NCBI GenBank assembly: GCA_022510385.1
Contig: JAFLTQ010000010.1
Location: forward strand, 33,686 to 97,685
DNA from: Muribaculaceae bacterium
GTDB lineage: Bacteria > Bacteroidota > Bacteroidia > Bacteroidales > Muribaculaceae
DNA length: 64,000 bases
Direction of reading: 5' to 3'
Under the pieces are notes generated by a model. That model did not search any database and was not told the origin of the DNA. It saw only the letters and a program-made list of their open reading frames with translations. This document shows positions 8,727-16,464 of the stretch, one piece after another (position 1 is the stretch's first letter; every line of letters starts with the position of its first letter). The translations under genes were made by a program, and so were the position numbers.

Positions 8727-9751
8727 GCCGGGAAGCCGGAGGTGGTCCATACTGAATCGGGGAATATAAGCAAAGCCTCCACTCTAGCCTCATCAATCAA
8801 TTCCTTTGCCATCTCAGGGGTAGAGGCCATGCAGGCTGTTGCAATCGCATCCGCTTCCATACATGTCTCGGCTATCACAGTGGCACTCAGAATTTCACTC
8901 AAATATGGAAATCCGGTCAACGGTGATATGGTATGGGCTCTTTTTGTAGCCCCATCTTCGCGATAGTTCCTATAATTCCCTGAAGTTGCAACCCCCACAT
9001 CAGTCACACTGATAACAAGAGCCGTATCCTCTCCCGGATTTTTCCCCTCCACCGGAGCATCTACCGCTATCTTCCAATCCCTTCCGCTTGGGCTCTTCCC
9101 GGAAAGCGTTATCTCTCCTCCAATCTCTATCATAAAGTCGTCTGTGCCGTTTCTATGGAACATTTCCCCGATTGCATCACATCCATACCCTTTCGCTATG
9201 GCAGAAAAATTGAACCGTGTCCGGTAATCCTCTTTTATTATGTAGCCATCCCTTAATAGAGTCTTTTCGATGCCTACAAACTCTCGTATGCTATCAATTG
9301 CCAAAGTGTCAGCTGTAGGAGTGTGCCCAAGACCAAATCCCCAGGCATCCACAAGAGGAGCAACCGTAGGGTCAAACGATCCTTTGCTTATCCGGTTTAT
9401 ACGTAGTGATTCTTCATACACTTTCTTCAAATGTCTATCTGCTGATATGCTGTCTGAATTGTTCAATCTGCTTGTCAACGAATTCTTGTCAAATACGGAC
9501 AGGCTTCCTCCCACCTCATTAAGAACCTCCATGACTGAATCCTGCAATGTGGGGCTCCCTTTATACGTGATATGGTATAAAGTATTCCATATCATCCCCT
9601 CCATCTTTTGGTATCCTTTTTCTTTATCATACCCTGCTTTTGATCCGCATGAAATAAAGGTTAGAGCGAATAAGGCAACAATATATATTTTTGATATGAT
9701 TTCGTGGTGAAAATATGGCAGATTGCTTAATCTAAAACTTCTCCTTTTCAT
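8714..9751 (-). CDS. apbE: FAD:protein FMN transferase (ApbE)
   Basis: ApbE attaches FMN covalently to threonine in target proteins such as the RnfG and NqrB/NqrC subunits of ion-pumping electron-transfer complexes. The 345-residue protein has an N-terminal hydrophobic segment ending in FISC (lipobox-like, Cys about 35), so it is likely a periplasm-facing lipoprotein. Family motifs include FNFSAIAKGYGCDAI (about 181-195), IEIGGEI (about 209-215), GVATSGNYRNY and HTISPLTGFP (about 254-283), and the Mg-binding MEADAIATACM near 298. No rnf or nqr genes lie nearby. It stands alone between two plus-strand genes. Confidence 0.95.
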   Translation of the reverse strand: MKRRSFRLSNLPYFHHEIISKIYIVALFALTFISCGSKAGYDKEKGYQKMEGMIWNTLYHITYKGSPTLQDSVMEVLNEVGGSLSVFDKNSLTSRLNNSDSISADRHLKKVYEESLRINRISKGSFDPTVAPLVDAWGFGLGHTPTADTLAIDSIREFVGIEKTLLRDGYIIKEDYRTRFNFSAIAKGYGCDAIGEMFHRNGTDDFMIEIGGEITLSGKSPSGRDWKIAVDAPVEGKNPGEDTALVISVTDVGVATSGNYRNYREDGATKRAHTISPLTGFPYLSEILSATVIAETCMEADAIATACMASTPEMAKELIDEARVEALLIFPDSVWTTSGFPADKN

Positions 9752-9823
9752 AAATCTTTTGACAAAAAATATCCAATGGTTTCTAACGTTGTCATAAAAT
9801 TATATAAAATAAATATAAATGAT

Positions 9824-9831
9824 TATTTTTG
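9824..9831 (+). promoter_or_regulatory. promoter -7 box for the DJ-1/YigZ pair
   Basis: TATTTTTG is a perfect TAnnTTTG match. Transcription would start near 9836, leaving only about 5 nt before the first ATG (9841) and about 23 nt before the second (9859). This supports the second ATG as the main start. No clear -33 element. Confidence 0.6.
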
Positions 9832-9858
9832 TAAGAGAAAATGCAAAATTATCCTGAA

Positions 9859-10449
9859 ATGAAAGAGAGTTACATATTTTTAGCAGCAGGTTTTGAAGAG
9901 ATAGAAGCCCTGACTGCAGTAGATGTTATGAGAAGAGCCGGTATGGAGGTTCACACAGTGTCAATCACATCCGCATTACAGGTGAGAGGCGCACACGGTG
10001 TGACCGTAAATGCCGATATGTTGTTTGACAACACACTTTTTTCCGACCCGGAATGGCTTGTTCTTCCCGGAGGAATGCCCGGAGCAACCAATCTTTTCGA
10101 GTTCGGTCAGCTACAAGGTTTGTTAAAAAATCAAGCGGAAAGCCCGAAAGGCAGAATTGCCGCCATTTGTGCAGCCCCGGCTGTGGTTTTAGGGCAATTG
10201 GGATTGCTCAATGGTGAAAAAGCCACTTGTTATCCGGGATTTGAAAACCTTGTAGAGGGAGCCGAAATGATTGATGCTCCTGTCGTTGTCAGCAATAAAT
10301 TCGTTCTGGGAAACGGCCCCGCCAATGCACTTCCCTGGGCGCTGACTATTGTGAGGGAAGCAAGAGGCAAGGAAGTCGCTTCTAAGGTGGCAAACGGTAT
10401 GCTTTACTATCGTTCGGACGTAAATCCTCAACAAAATTTCTTCGGTTAA
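9859..10449 (+). CDS. DJ-1/PfpI family protein (putative glyoxalase III or deglycase)
   Basis: Member of the DJ-1 clade of the DJ-1/ThiJ/PfpI superfamily, enzymes that detoxify reactive carbonyls such as methylglyoxal. I start it at 9859, giving 196 residues beginning MKESYIFLAAGFEEIEAL, which matches the usual DJ-1 beginning; an in-frame ATG at 9841 would add six residues. The conserved Glu (in GFEEIEA) and the nucleophile-elbow cysteine (AAICAAPAVV, near residue 102) are both present. The stop overlaps the YigZ start (TAATG). Exact catalytic activity (glyoxalase, deglycase or chaperone) cannot be decided from sequence. Confidence 0.92.
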   Translation: MKESYIFLAAGFEEIEALTAVDVMRRAGMEVHTVSITSALQVRGAHGVTVNADMLFDNTLFSDPEWLVLPGGMPGATNLFEFGQLQGLLKNQAESPKGRIAAICAAPAVVLGQLGLLNGEKATCYPGFENLVEGAEMIDAPVVVSNKFVLGNGPANALPWALTIVREARGKEVASKVANGMLYYRSDVNPQQNFFG

Positions 10450-11042
10450 TGTCTGACAGCTATTTTACCATAGCAAAAGAGGGAAGCGGAATCTTTAAAG
10501 AGAAGATGAGCAAGTTTCTCTCTTTTGCTTTATCAATTCGAGATAGCGAGGAAGCGAAGACTCTTGTAAAAAAATATCAAAATGAGTATCATGATGCTCG
10601 CCACGTCTGCTGGGCTTATATGATCGGCCCTCAGCGGCAAGAATGGCAATTGAATGATAACGGAGAGCCATCCGGAACAGCCGGCAAACCGATTTTAGGT
10701 CAGATCAATAGCTTTGGCCTGACAAATGTTTTGGTGGTGGTTGTTAGATATTTTGGAGGAATAAAACTGGGAACTCCGGGACTTATTGCAGCCTATAGGG
10801 AAGCTGCTCGGCTTGCTCTCGAGGATGCCGGCAAAAAAGAGCAATTTCAAATGCTCTCATTAAAAATCTCCTTCCCATATCAATCTGCAAACGAAGTGAT
10901 GAAGATTGTGAAATCTGAAGATCTTGAAGTGGTGGAAAAAATTTTTGATAGCGATTGTGAAATGACTATATCATGCCGGTTGAATATCGCTGATAGAATA
11001 AAGTCACGTCTCGAAAAGATTCCGGGTCTGCAGTTTGACTGA
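10449..11042 (+). CDS. YigZ/IMPACT family protein
   Basis: A 197-residue protein of the YigZ family (UPF0029, with an IMPACT-like N-terminal domain and a DUF1949 C-terminal domain). The N-terminal half has the signature HDARHVCWAY and the PSGTAGKPIL motif followed by VVVVRYFGGIKLGTPGLI, all diagnostic. The role of bacterial YigZ is unsettled; the fold resembles ribosome- and nucleic-acid-binding domains. It is translationally coupled to the DJ-1 gene (one-base overlap) and converges with the next gene, 50 nt away. Confidence 0.93.
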   Translation: MSDSYFTIAKEGSGIFKEKMSKFLSFALSIRDSEEAKTLVKKYQNEYHDARHVCWAYMIGPQRQEWQLNDNGEPSGTAGKPILGQINSFGLTNVLVVVVRYFGGIKLGTPGLIAAYREAARLALEDAGKKEQFQMLSLKISFPYQSANEVMKIVKSEDLEVVEKIFDSDCEMTISCRLNIADRIKSRLEKIPGLQFD

Positions 11043-11092
11043 TAGGCAGTTTTGAAAAAGAATAAATCCTATTTAAATTTGAAAAACGTCCT

Positions 11093-11839
11093 CTATATTT
11101 TAGTCACAGTCTCCGAGAGCAGCTTCCTAAGTTCTTCCACATTTGTTGCCGACCCTATATATAAGGATGGATTGATACCTCTTTCTTCCAAAGCCTGAGG
11201 AGTGAATGGGAAAACTCTTCCTTTCAAATTCATCCATATTGCATGCCATCCAGCTTTTAATGCCCCAAGGATATCAGTTTCAGGATGATCCCCTATCATG
11301 ATGAATGGCGGCGTTGCGCCCGTTTCCTGAATTGCGTATTCAAAAAGCTTGATATCCGGCTTGTTTATCCCTATTTCCTCACTCACTATCGTGCGGGTGA
11401 TATATTTTCCCAAGCCTGAAAATTGTAATTTCTTATATTGAGTTTTGGAGAAACCATTAGACAAAACTGCAATAAGACAATGTTTGGTGAGCTCTCCCAG
11501 CATTTCTTCCATACCTTGAAATTTCTCTGTTCCCTCGGCAAGGATATCCAGATATGTGGTTTCAAGTTCCTCGCATACAGCCGTCAGGACTTCAAACTGG
11601 CGCGTTGCCAATGTGCGACGCCATCTCTCCCTCTTTAATTCTTCAGTTGTGACTTTCCCCTTGGCATATAAATCCCACAAAAGAGAATTATTTTCATGAT
11701 AGATATCAATAAATTCCTCCTCTGTCTTAAAAAGTTTTCTCAAAATTGGAGAAATTGCATAAAGCTTACGAAGGCTTATCGCGGAATTTGCTGAAAAATT
11801 CCAAATCGTGTCATCAAGATCAAAAAATAGCCATTTCAT
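11093..11839 (-). CDS. YjjG-like HAD hydrolase (noncanonical pyrimidine nucleotidase)
   Basis: HAD phosphatase of 248 residues, closest in style to YjjG, which hydrolyses noncanonical pyrimidine nucleoside monophosphates such as 5-halogenated dUMP. HAD motifs: FDLDDT at residues 6-11 (nucleophile and acid/base Asp), LSNGF around 131-135 (motif II), Lys in INKPDIKLF (about 159-167) and GDHPETDILGA (about 183-193). The start is fixed because motif I begins six residues in. A perfect TAAATTTG box sits 5 nt upstream of the ATG, so the mRNA may be leaderless. The YjjG substrate is a family-based inference. Confidence 0.88.
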   Translation of the reverse strand: MKWLFFDLDDTIWNFSANSAISLRKLYAISPILRKLFKTEEEFIDIYHENNSLLWDLYAKGKVTTEELKRERWRRTLATRQFEVLTAVCEELETTYLDILAEGTEKFQGMEEMLGELTKHCLIAVLSNGFSKTQYKKLQFSGLGKYITRTIVSEEIGINKPDIKLFEYAIQETGATPPFIMIGDHPETDILGALKAGWHAIWMNLKGRVFPFTPQALEERGINPSLYIGSATNVEELRKLLSETVTKI

Positions 11840-11843
11840 AAGG

Positions 11844-11851
11844 CAAATTTA
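11844..11851 (-). promoter_or_regulatory. promoter -7 box abutting the yjjG-like start codon
   Basis: The minus strand reads TAAATTTG then CCTT and the ATG at 11839. Bacteroidota transcripts usually begin about 5 nt after the G of this box, which is the A of the ATG itself. Either the transcript is leaderless or the match is chance; the same geometry occurs at 29441-29448. Confidence 0.55.
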
Positions 11852-11880
11852 ACGATAATAGAGGGATTTTTAAATATGCC

Positions 11881-11912
11881 TTTCAGTAAGTCAAAAAAAT
11901 TACCGATATTTG
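11881..11912 (+). promoter_or_regulatory. candidate promoter for the 29-aa protein and RNase E/G
   Basis: TTTC at 11881-11884, 20 nt, then GATATTTG at 11905-11912 followed by C. Each element has one mismatch to TTTG and TAnnTTTG, but the spacing is exact. It would give an mRNA starting near 11917 with a leader of about 83 nt before the ATG at 12000. Confidence 0.45.
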
Positions 11913-11999
11913 CAGTCTGAAATAAAATTGGAAAGAGGGCCTTAATCAAAATCAAAGGTTCGGGCCTAAAGAAATACATAAACATAAATATTAATCAAT

Positions 12000-12089
12000 A
12001 TGCCAAGCGGAAAGAAAAGAAAAGGCCATAAAATGGCTACTCACAAACGCAAAAAAAGACTGAGAAAGAATCGTCATAAGAAGAAGTGA
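12000..12089 (+). CDS. 29-residue Lys/Arg-rich AURKAIP1/COX24-like protein
   Basis: A very short gene, ATG at 12000 and TGA at 12087-12089, encoding 29 residues of which well over half are Lys, Arg or His. The core HKMATHKRKKRLRKNRHKKK resembles the AURKAIP1/COX24 C-terminal domain. The bacterial members are annotated widely in Bacteroidota, and the mitochondrial and mycobacterial relatives (mS38, bS22) are small-subunit ribosomal proteins. The sequence therefore points to a ribosome-bound peptide. It lies 150 nt upstream of the RNase E/G gene in the same direction. Confidence 0.85.
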   Translation: MPSGKKRKGHKMATHKRKKRLRKNRHKKK

Positions 12090-12096
12090 GAATTTA

Positions 12097-12227
12097 TGAC
12101 GGTCATATAAAAGCGTTGATGACCGTCAAGAAATCCTGTCAGGATGTATCCTGCAGGTAAGAGTGAAACAGACATTTACAAGGGTGGGGAAATATAGCTT
12201 CATTCTTGAAGTGTCTGTAATTTTTGT
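12097..12227 (+). promoter_or_regulatory. structured leader upstream of RNase E/G
   Basis: Three structures follow each other in the 150-nt gap. First, a perfect 10-bp hairpin, TGACGGTCAT (12097-12106) with ATGACCGTCA (12119-12128). Second, an ATCCTGTCAGGAT / ATCCTGCAGGT repeat (12133-12158). Third, a long stem in which ACAGACATTTACAAG (12168-12182) pairs imperfectly with CTTGAAGTGTCTGT (12205-12218), followed by AATTTTTGT. The third looks like an intrinsic terminator just 13 nt before the coding start. An autoregulatory or attenuating role is inferred by analogy with the rne leader of E. coli. Confidence 0.5.
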
Positions 12228-12239
12228 ATTCTATAAAAG

Positions 12240-13871
12240 ATGAAAAGCGAATTAGTAGTTGACGTCCAGCAAAAAGAAATTTCCATAGCATTGCTTGAAG
12301 ACAGCAAACTCGTCTCATTGCAGAAAGAGAGCCGTAATCAAGCCTATGCAGTGGGAGACCTTTATCTTGCCAAGGTGAAAAAACTTATGCCCGGACTTAA
12401 TGCAGCCTTCGTGGATGTAGGCTTCGAAAAGGATGCTTTTCTTCATTATTTAGATCTTGGGCCTCAATTCAACACATTTAAAGAGTTTATCAAAGAGGCT
12501 TTCGCTGACAAGAAAAAAGTGCCTGCAATTTCCAAATTCAAAGCTCTGGAAGATATTCCGAAATCAGGCACAATTCAAGATGTGGTCCAACCCGGAGAGC
12601 AAATTTTAGTGCAAATCGCCAAAGAGCCTATTTCATCAAAAGGGCCCAGACTCACCACTGAAATCTCTTTCACCGGACGCTACCTCGTCTTGATCCCTTT
12701 CGGGGATAAAATCTCTATTTCTCAAAAAATCAAAAGCACTGAGGAGAAAGTGCGACTACGCCAACTTGTCGGCAGCATTAAACCTAAAGGGTTTAGCGTG
12801 ATAATCCGAACTTCTGCTGAAAATAAAAAATTCACAGAATTGAATCAGGAAATGAGGGCGCTCGTAAAATCATTTGAAGAGGCTATCGCTAAAATGCAAC
12901 GTAGCCAGCCCCCTATGCTCATTTATGAGGAGGAATCAAGAGCTGTCAGCATTATTCGCGATATTTTCTCCACTGATTTCGAACACGTCTACGTTAACGA
13001 TAAAGACACTTTCGAGCAGATTCAACATTATATCGAGATTATTTATCCTGAAAAGAAAGACACCGTAAAACTGTATCAGAAAGAGATTCCGATTTTTGAT
13101 CATTTCAACATTTCACGCCAAATCAAGAGCTCTTTCGGTAAAACTGTTTCTTTTAAAAGCGGTGCTTACATTATTATTGAGCACACTGAGGCTCTTCATG
13201 TAATAGATGTCAATTCAGGAAATCGAAGCAAGCAGAGTTCCGACCAAGAGACAAACGCATTGGAAGTAAACCTTCGAGCAGCCGATGAAATAGCTCGTCA
13301 ATTGCGTCTCAGAGATATGGGCGGTATTATCGTCATCGATTTTATCGATATGAATAAAGCTGAACACCGCCAAACTCTCTATGAACACATGAAGGAGATT
13401 ATGGCTAAAGATAGAGCCCGCCATAATATCCTCCCTCTTAGCAAGTTCGGCCTTATGCAGATCACTCGTCAAAGAGTGAGGCCTGCTCTCGACATTACTA
13501 CAAATGAAGTCTGTCCTTCATGTTTCGGAAAAGGAGAAATACAACCTTCCCTTCTTTTCACCGACAAACTCGATGAAAAATTGGATTACCTTGTCAATAC
13601 TTTAAAAGTCAAGAAATTCACAATGTATATCCATCCTTTCATTGAGGCATACATCAAAAAAGGATTTTTCTCTCTCTTTGGAAAATGGAGACGTAAATAT
13701 GGCAGAAACTTTAAAATATTGCCGGACCAGAGCCTGGCTTATCTGCAATATAAAGTCATTGATACAGAAGGCAAAGAGATCGATATCAAGGAGGAAAGTG
13801 ATTTTAACAGTAATCAATCGAAAAGTCACGCCCGCCACAAACAAAGAAATAATGAAGAAAAGAATGATTGA
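12240..13871 (+). CDS. rng: ribonuclease E/G family endoribonuclease
   Basis: Rne/Rng endoribonuclease of 543 residues, the length of RNase G-type proteins without the long scaffold tail of E. coli RNase E. It contributes to rRNA maturation and mRNA decay. Domains in order: an N-terminal RNase H-like part split by an S1 domain (about 36-125), the 5'-sensor region, and the DNase I-like catalytic domain with its two metal-binding aspartates in VIDVNSGN (about 322-329) and GGIIVIDFIDM (about 361-371). The zinc-link motif CPSCFGKGE follows near 426. A Lys/Asn/His-rich tail ends the protein. A structured leader precedes it. Confidence 0.93.
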   Translation: MKSELVVDVQQKEISIALLEDSKLVSLQKESRNQAYAVGDLYLAKVKKLMPGLNAAFVDVGFEKDAFLHYLDLGPQFNTFKEFIKEAFADKKKVPAISKFKALEDIPKSGTIQDVVQPGEQILVQIAKEPISSKGPRLTTEISFTGRYLVLIPFGDKISISQKIKSTEEKVRLRQLVGSIKPKGFSVIIRTSAENKKFTELNQEMRALVKSFEEAIAKMQRSQPPMLIYEEESRAVSIIRDIFSTDFEHVYVNDKDTFEQIQHYIEIIYPEKKDTVKLYQKEIPIFDHFNISRQIKSSFGKTVSFKSGAYIIIEHTEALHVIDVNSGNRSKQSSDQETNALEVNLRAADEIARQLRLRDMGGIIVIDFIDMNKAEHRQTLYEHMKEIMAKDRARHNILPLSKFGLMQITRQRVRPALDITTNEVCPSCFGKGEIQPSLLFTDKLDEKLDYLVNTLKVKKFTMYIHPFIEAYIKKGFFSLFGKWRRKYGRNFKILPDQSLAYLQYKVIDTEGKEIDIKEESDFNSNQSKSHARHKQRNNEEKND

Positions 13872-13884
13872 CCCATTACAGCAT

Positions 13885-13913
13885 CCCGCAATCAGACTTT
13901 CTCTGATGCCGGG
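13885..13913. terminator. possible terminator between convergent rng and folC
   Basis: CCCG-CA-ATCAGA (13885-13896) pairs with TCTGAT-GC-CGGG (13902-13913) around a 5-nt loop, with a 2-nt internal mismatch. It sits in the 59-nt gap between convergent stops. The flanking T-run is weak (TTATTTG on the plus side), so this is a tentative call. Confidence 0.35.
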
Positions 13914-13930
13914 TTATTTGATGGGAGTAA

Positions 13931-15229
13931 TCATGTAAGCAAATCAGCGACAATGAATGTGGAGCCCCCGATGAAGATTATATCTTTTTCGGAGGCTTCT
14001 TTTTGCGCCTCCTTATATGCCTCTTTCACCCCCGGGAAACTCTTCCCTTCTATCCCAAACTCCAGGAACTTCTCTTTGAGTTGAGCCACAGGTAGTGCTC
14101 TGGGTATTTTGGCATTAGTTAAATAATATGATGCATCTCTCGGTAATATTCCCAAAATCTTATCTATTGCTTTATCTGCCACAAAACCTATAACTACTCT
14201 TAATTTCCCTCCTCTTCTATTCAAAAGAGTTGCAAGCTGTTGGAAATTATAGGTTAGTCCCGCTATATTATGTCCCGTGTCAGCGATGGTCAAAGGTTTA
14301 TCTGAAAGAATCATCCACCGACCTGCCAATCCTGTTTTATTCACAACCTGCTCAATCCCCTTTTTTAATGCCTTATCCTTGATATCAAGTCCATGAACCC
14401 TTAATTGTTTAACAGCTTGCAAAACTGTCACTATATTCTTTTTTTGATAATCTCCTCCCAGTGGCAAATAAAAAGTCTGACCGTTATAATTTATGTCCCA
14501 CCCATAACCCTTCTCACTTTCCTCAATAATAATTTCATCATCAGTCCGGTCTGCAAAGGTAATCTCACTCCCGACGCTTTTAGCTCTTTCACTAAAAATC
14601 GGCGCTGTTTCAATTTGGGTCTCTCCTATCACTATGGGGGTTCTTTTCTTTATGATGCCCGCTTTCTCCGTTGCAATCTCTTCAAGTGTTGCTCCCAGAA
14701 ATTGATTGTGATCATGGGAGATATTTGTAATGACACATAGTTCCGGCGCAATAATATTTGTCGAGTCTAATCTCCCTCCCATGCCTACTTCAATCACAGC
14801 ATAATCCACCTTCTCTTTTGCAAACCAATCGAAGGCCATTATCATAGTGAGTTCAAAGAATGAGGGTTTCCCGGAATAGTTTGACTCCCTCCATTTTTCT
14901 ACAAATTCCACCACCCTCTTTTTGGGAATCATCTTGCCATTGATTTTCATCCTCTCTCGAAAATCCACAAGATGAGGAGATGTATAAAGTCCCACTCTAT
15001 ACCCCGCAGATTGTAGCACAGAAGCTAATAGATGAGAGGTGCTACCCTTCCCATTGGTACCTCCAACGTGAATACTCTTAAATTTCTTATGTGGCTCTCC
15101 AAAAAATTTAGAAAGATTTATCACTCTCCTTAATCCCGGCTTATAAGCGGCTGCTCCTATGCGGGAAAACATAGGCAATTGAGTGTACAGAAACTCTAAC
15201 GAATCTTTATAGGTTAGTTTTTTCATCAC
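13931..15229 (-). CDS. folC: bifunctional folylpolyglutamate/dihydrofolate synthase
   Basis: FolC adds glutamate to dihydropteroate and to tetrahydrofolates. The 432-residue Mur-ligase-fold protein has the ATP loop GGTNGKGSTSH (about 56-66), YTSPHLVDFRERM (about 86-98), the catalytic region VIEVGMGGRLDSTN (about 143-156) with ITNISHDH (about 165-172), and IADTGHNIAGL (about 308-318) at the start of the C-terminal domain. It is the last gene of the cyd-chr operon, starting 4 nt after the chromate-transporter stop, and converges with rng. The folate gene in a respiratory operon is unusual. Confidence 0.95.
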   Translation of the reverse strand: MMKKLTYKDSLEFLYTQLPMFSRIGAAAYKPGLRRVINLSKFFGEPHKKFKSIHVGGTNGKGSTSHLLASVLQSAGYRVGLYTSPHLVDFRERMKINGKMIPKKRVVEFVEKWRESNYSGKPSFFELTMIMAFDWFAKEKVDYAVIEVGMGGRLDSTNIIAPELCVITNISHDHNQFLGATLEEIATEKAGIIKKRTPIVIGETQIETAPIFSERAKSVGSEITFADRTDDEIIIEESEKGYGWDINYNGQTFYLPLGGDYQKKNIVTVLQAVKQLRVHGLDIKDKALKKGIEQVVNKTGLAGRWMILSDKPLTIADTGHNIAGLTYNFQQLATLLNRRGGKLRVVIGFVADKAIDKILGILPRDASYYLTNAKIPRALPVAQLKEKFLEFGIEGKSFPGVKEAYKEAQKEASEKDIIFIGGSTFIVADLLT

Positions 15230-15233
15230 ATCC

Positions 15234-15839
15234 TTAATAATATAATATTAATCCTGTGATTCCGGCTAAGACTATTATCAGGATTGGATGTATCTTGATT
15301 TTTTTCTTTGCCATTTTTATTGGGAAATATGCAAGACAAAATGCTACGACACAAATCCCTATATTGGCCCATAATTGCCAATTCACGCCTCTTGGATTGA
15401 AGTTTGCTCCGTTCATAAGCATGATAGCCGCAGCGGCTATAAGTCCCACTATGACGGGGCGTAATCCTGAAAATATAGCCTTTATAACTCCACTTTCACT
15501 ATGTTTTCGAATAAAATGTGAGCTGTACAAGACAAGCAGAAAACTGGGAATAACCACAGCCAGAGTGGCAAGACAGGAACCAAGCAATGACCATCCTATC
15601 CCGCTTAATTCGGGGTCTACCTCTCCCGGAGCAACATATCCGATATATGTGGCCGAATTTATTCCTATCGGGCCAGGCGTCATCTGCGAGATAGCTACAA
15701 TATCAGTAAACATCGTTTCGGAAATCCATCCGGGAGCCACCACTGCTTTCTCCACCAATGAAAGCATGGCATACCCCCCTCCGAATCCGAAAATCCCGAT
15801 TTTGATATATGCCCAAACCAATTGCCAATAAATATTCAT
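15234..15839 (-). CDS. short-chain chromate transporter (CHR) family subunit
   Basis: CHR-family membrane protein of 201 residues containing one CHR domain. Long ChrA proteins have two such domains in one chain; here they are split between this gene and the next one upstream. The motif FGFGGGYAMLSLVEK (about 17-31), followed by SQMTPGPIGINSATYIGY (about 50-67), is the conserved CHR beginning. About five hydrophobic segments follow. The pair probably forms an antiparallel heterodimer, as for other paired short CHR proteins. Substrate in gut anaerobes is uncertain; chromate or sulfate is known for the family. Confidence 0.9.
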   Translation of the reverse strand: MNIYWQLVWAYIKIGIFGFGGGYAMLSLVEKAVVAPGWISETMFTDIVAISQMTPGPIGINSATYIGYVAPGEVDPELSGIGWSLLGSCLATLAVVIPSFLLVLYSSHFIRKHSESGVIKAIFSGLRPVIVGLIAAAAIMLMNGANFNPRGVNWQLWANIGICVVAFCLAYFPIKMAKKKIKIHPILIIVLAGITGLILYY

Positions 15840-15878
15840 ACAGCATTAAGAGTCTCTAAGAATCCGTGGGAATCTCTT

Positions 15879-16448
15879 TTAATTTCTCTTTAACTTGCTT
15901 GTTTGTGGAAGACGCCACACAAGATATCCTCCCAATCCTCCAAGCACAATAAAGAGTATCGGGTTTGAGATTAATCCTAAATCAAGAGATATCATCAACG
16001 CCACAACGAGTGGAATCCATACAGTTTTCCACTGCAATTTTGCAGCCTTTGCAGATGTAATCACCGGAGCAATAATCAAAGCAACGACTGCAGGTCGTAT
16101 TCCCATAAAAATAGCGGATACAACCCTGTTATTTTTGATCAAATCGGGAGTAAGAAAAATTGCTATCGCCAATATTATCAGGAAGGAAGGAAGGATGGTG
16201 CCTGCAGCAGCTACCATCGATCCCTTTGCGCCTTTGATTTTATCCCCCACTGCCGTGGCTATATTCACTGCAAGTATACCCGGAAGAGATTGAGCAACTG
16301 CCAGGAGATCCAGGAATTCCTCTCGTTTTATCCACTGGTGTTTATCCACAATTTCCCTCTCTATTATGGAAATCATGGCCCAACCTCCCCCGAAAGTGAA
16401 GGCTCCTATCTTAAAAAAAGTGGCGAATAGACTAAAATATTCTCCCAT
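15879..16448 (-). CDS. short-chain chromate transporter (CHR) family subunit
   Basis: Partner of the CHR gene just downstream (39 nt away). The 189 residues hold a single CHR domain with TFGGGWAMISIIEREIV (about 18-34) and AVAQSLPGILAVNIATAVG (about 50-68), the equivalents of the motifs in its neighbour, and about five transmembrane segments. It starts 16 nt after the cydB stop, so it is cotranscribed with the bd oxidase. The two subunits are clearly paralogous but diverged, as expected for a heterodimer of opposite topologies. Confidence 0.9.
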   Translation of the reverse strand: MGEYFSLFATFFKIGAFTFGGGWAMISIIEREIVDKHQWIKREEFLDLLAVAQSLPGILAVNIATAVGDKIKGAKGSMVAAAGTILPSFLIILAIAIFLTPDLIKNNRVVSAIFMGIRPAVVALIIAPVITSAKAAKLQWKTVWIPLVVALMISLDLGLISNPILFIVLGGLGGYLVWRLPQTSKLKRN

Positions 16449-16464
16449 TCTGAAGAACAGGCTC

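Noticed and set aside
15256..15831. 191-residue frame on the plus strand
   Set aside because: Antisense to the CHR-family gene over nearly its full length; the CHR motifs on the minus strand are clear.
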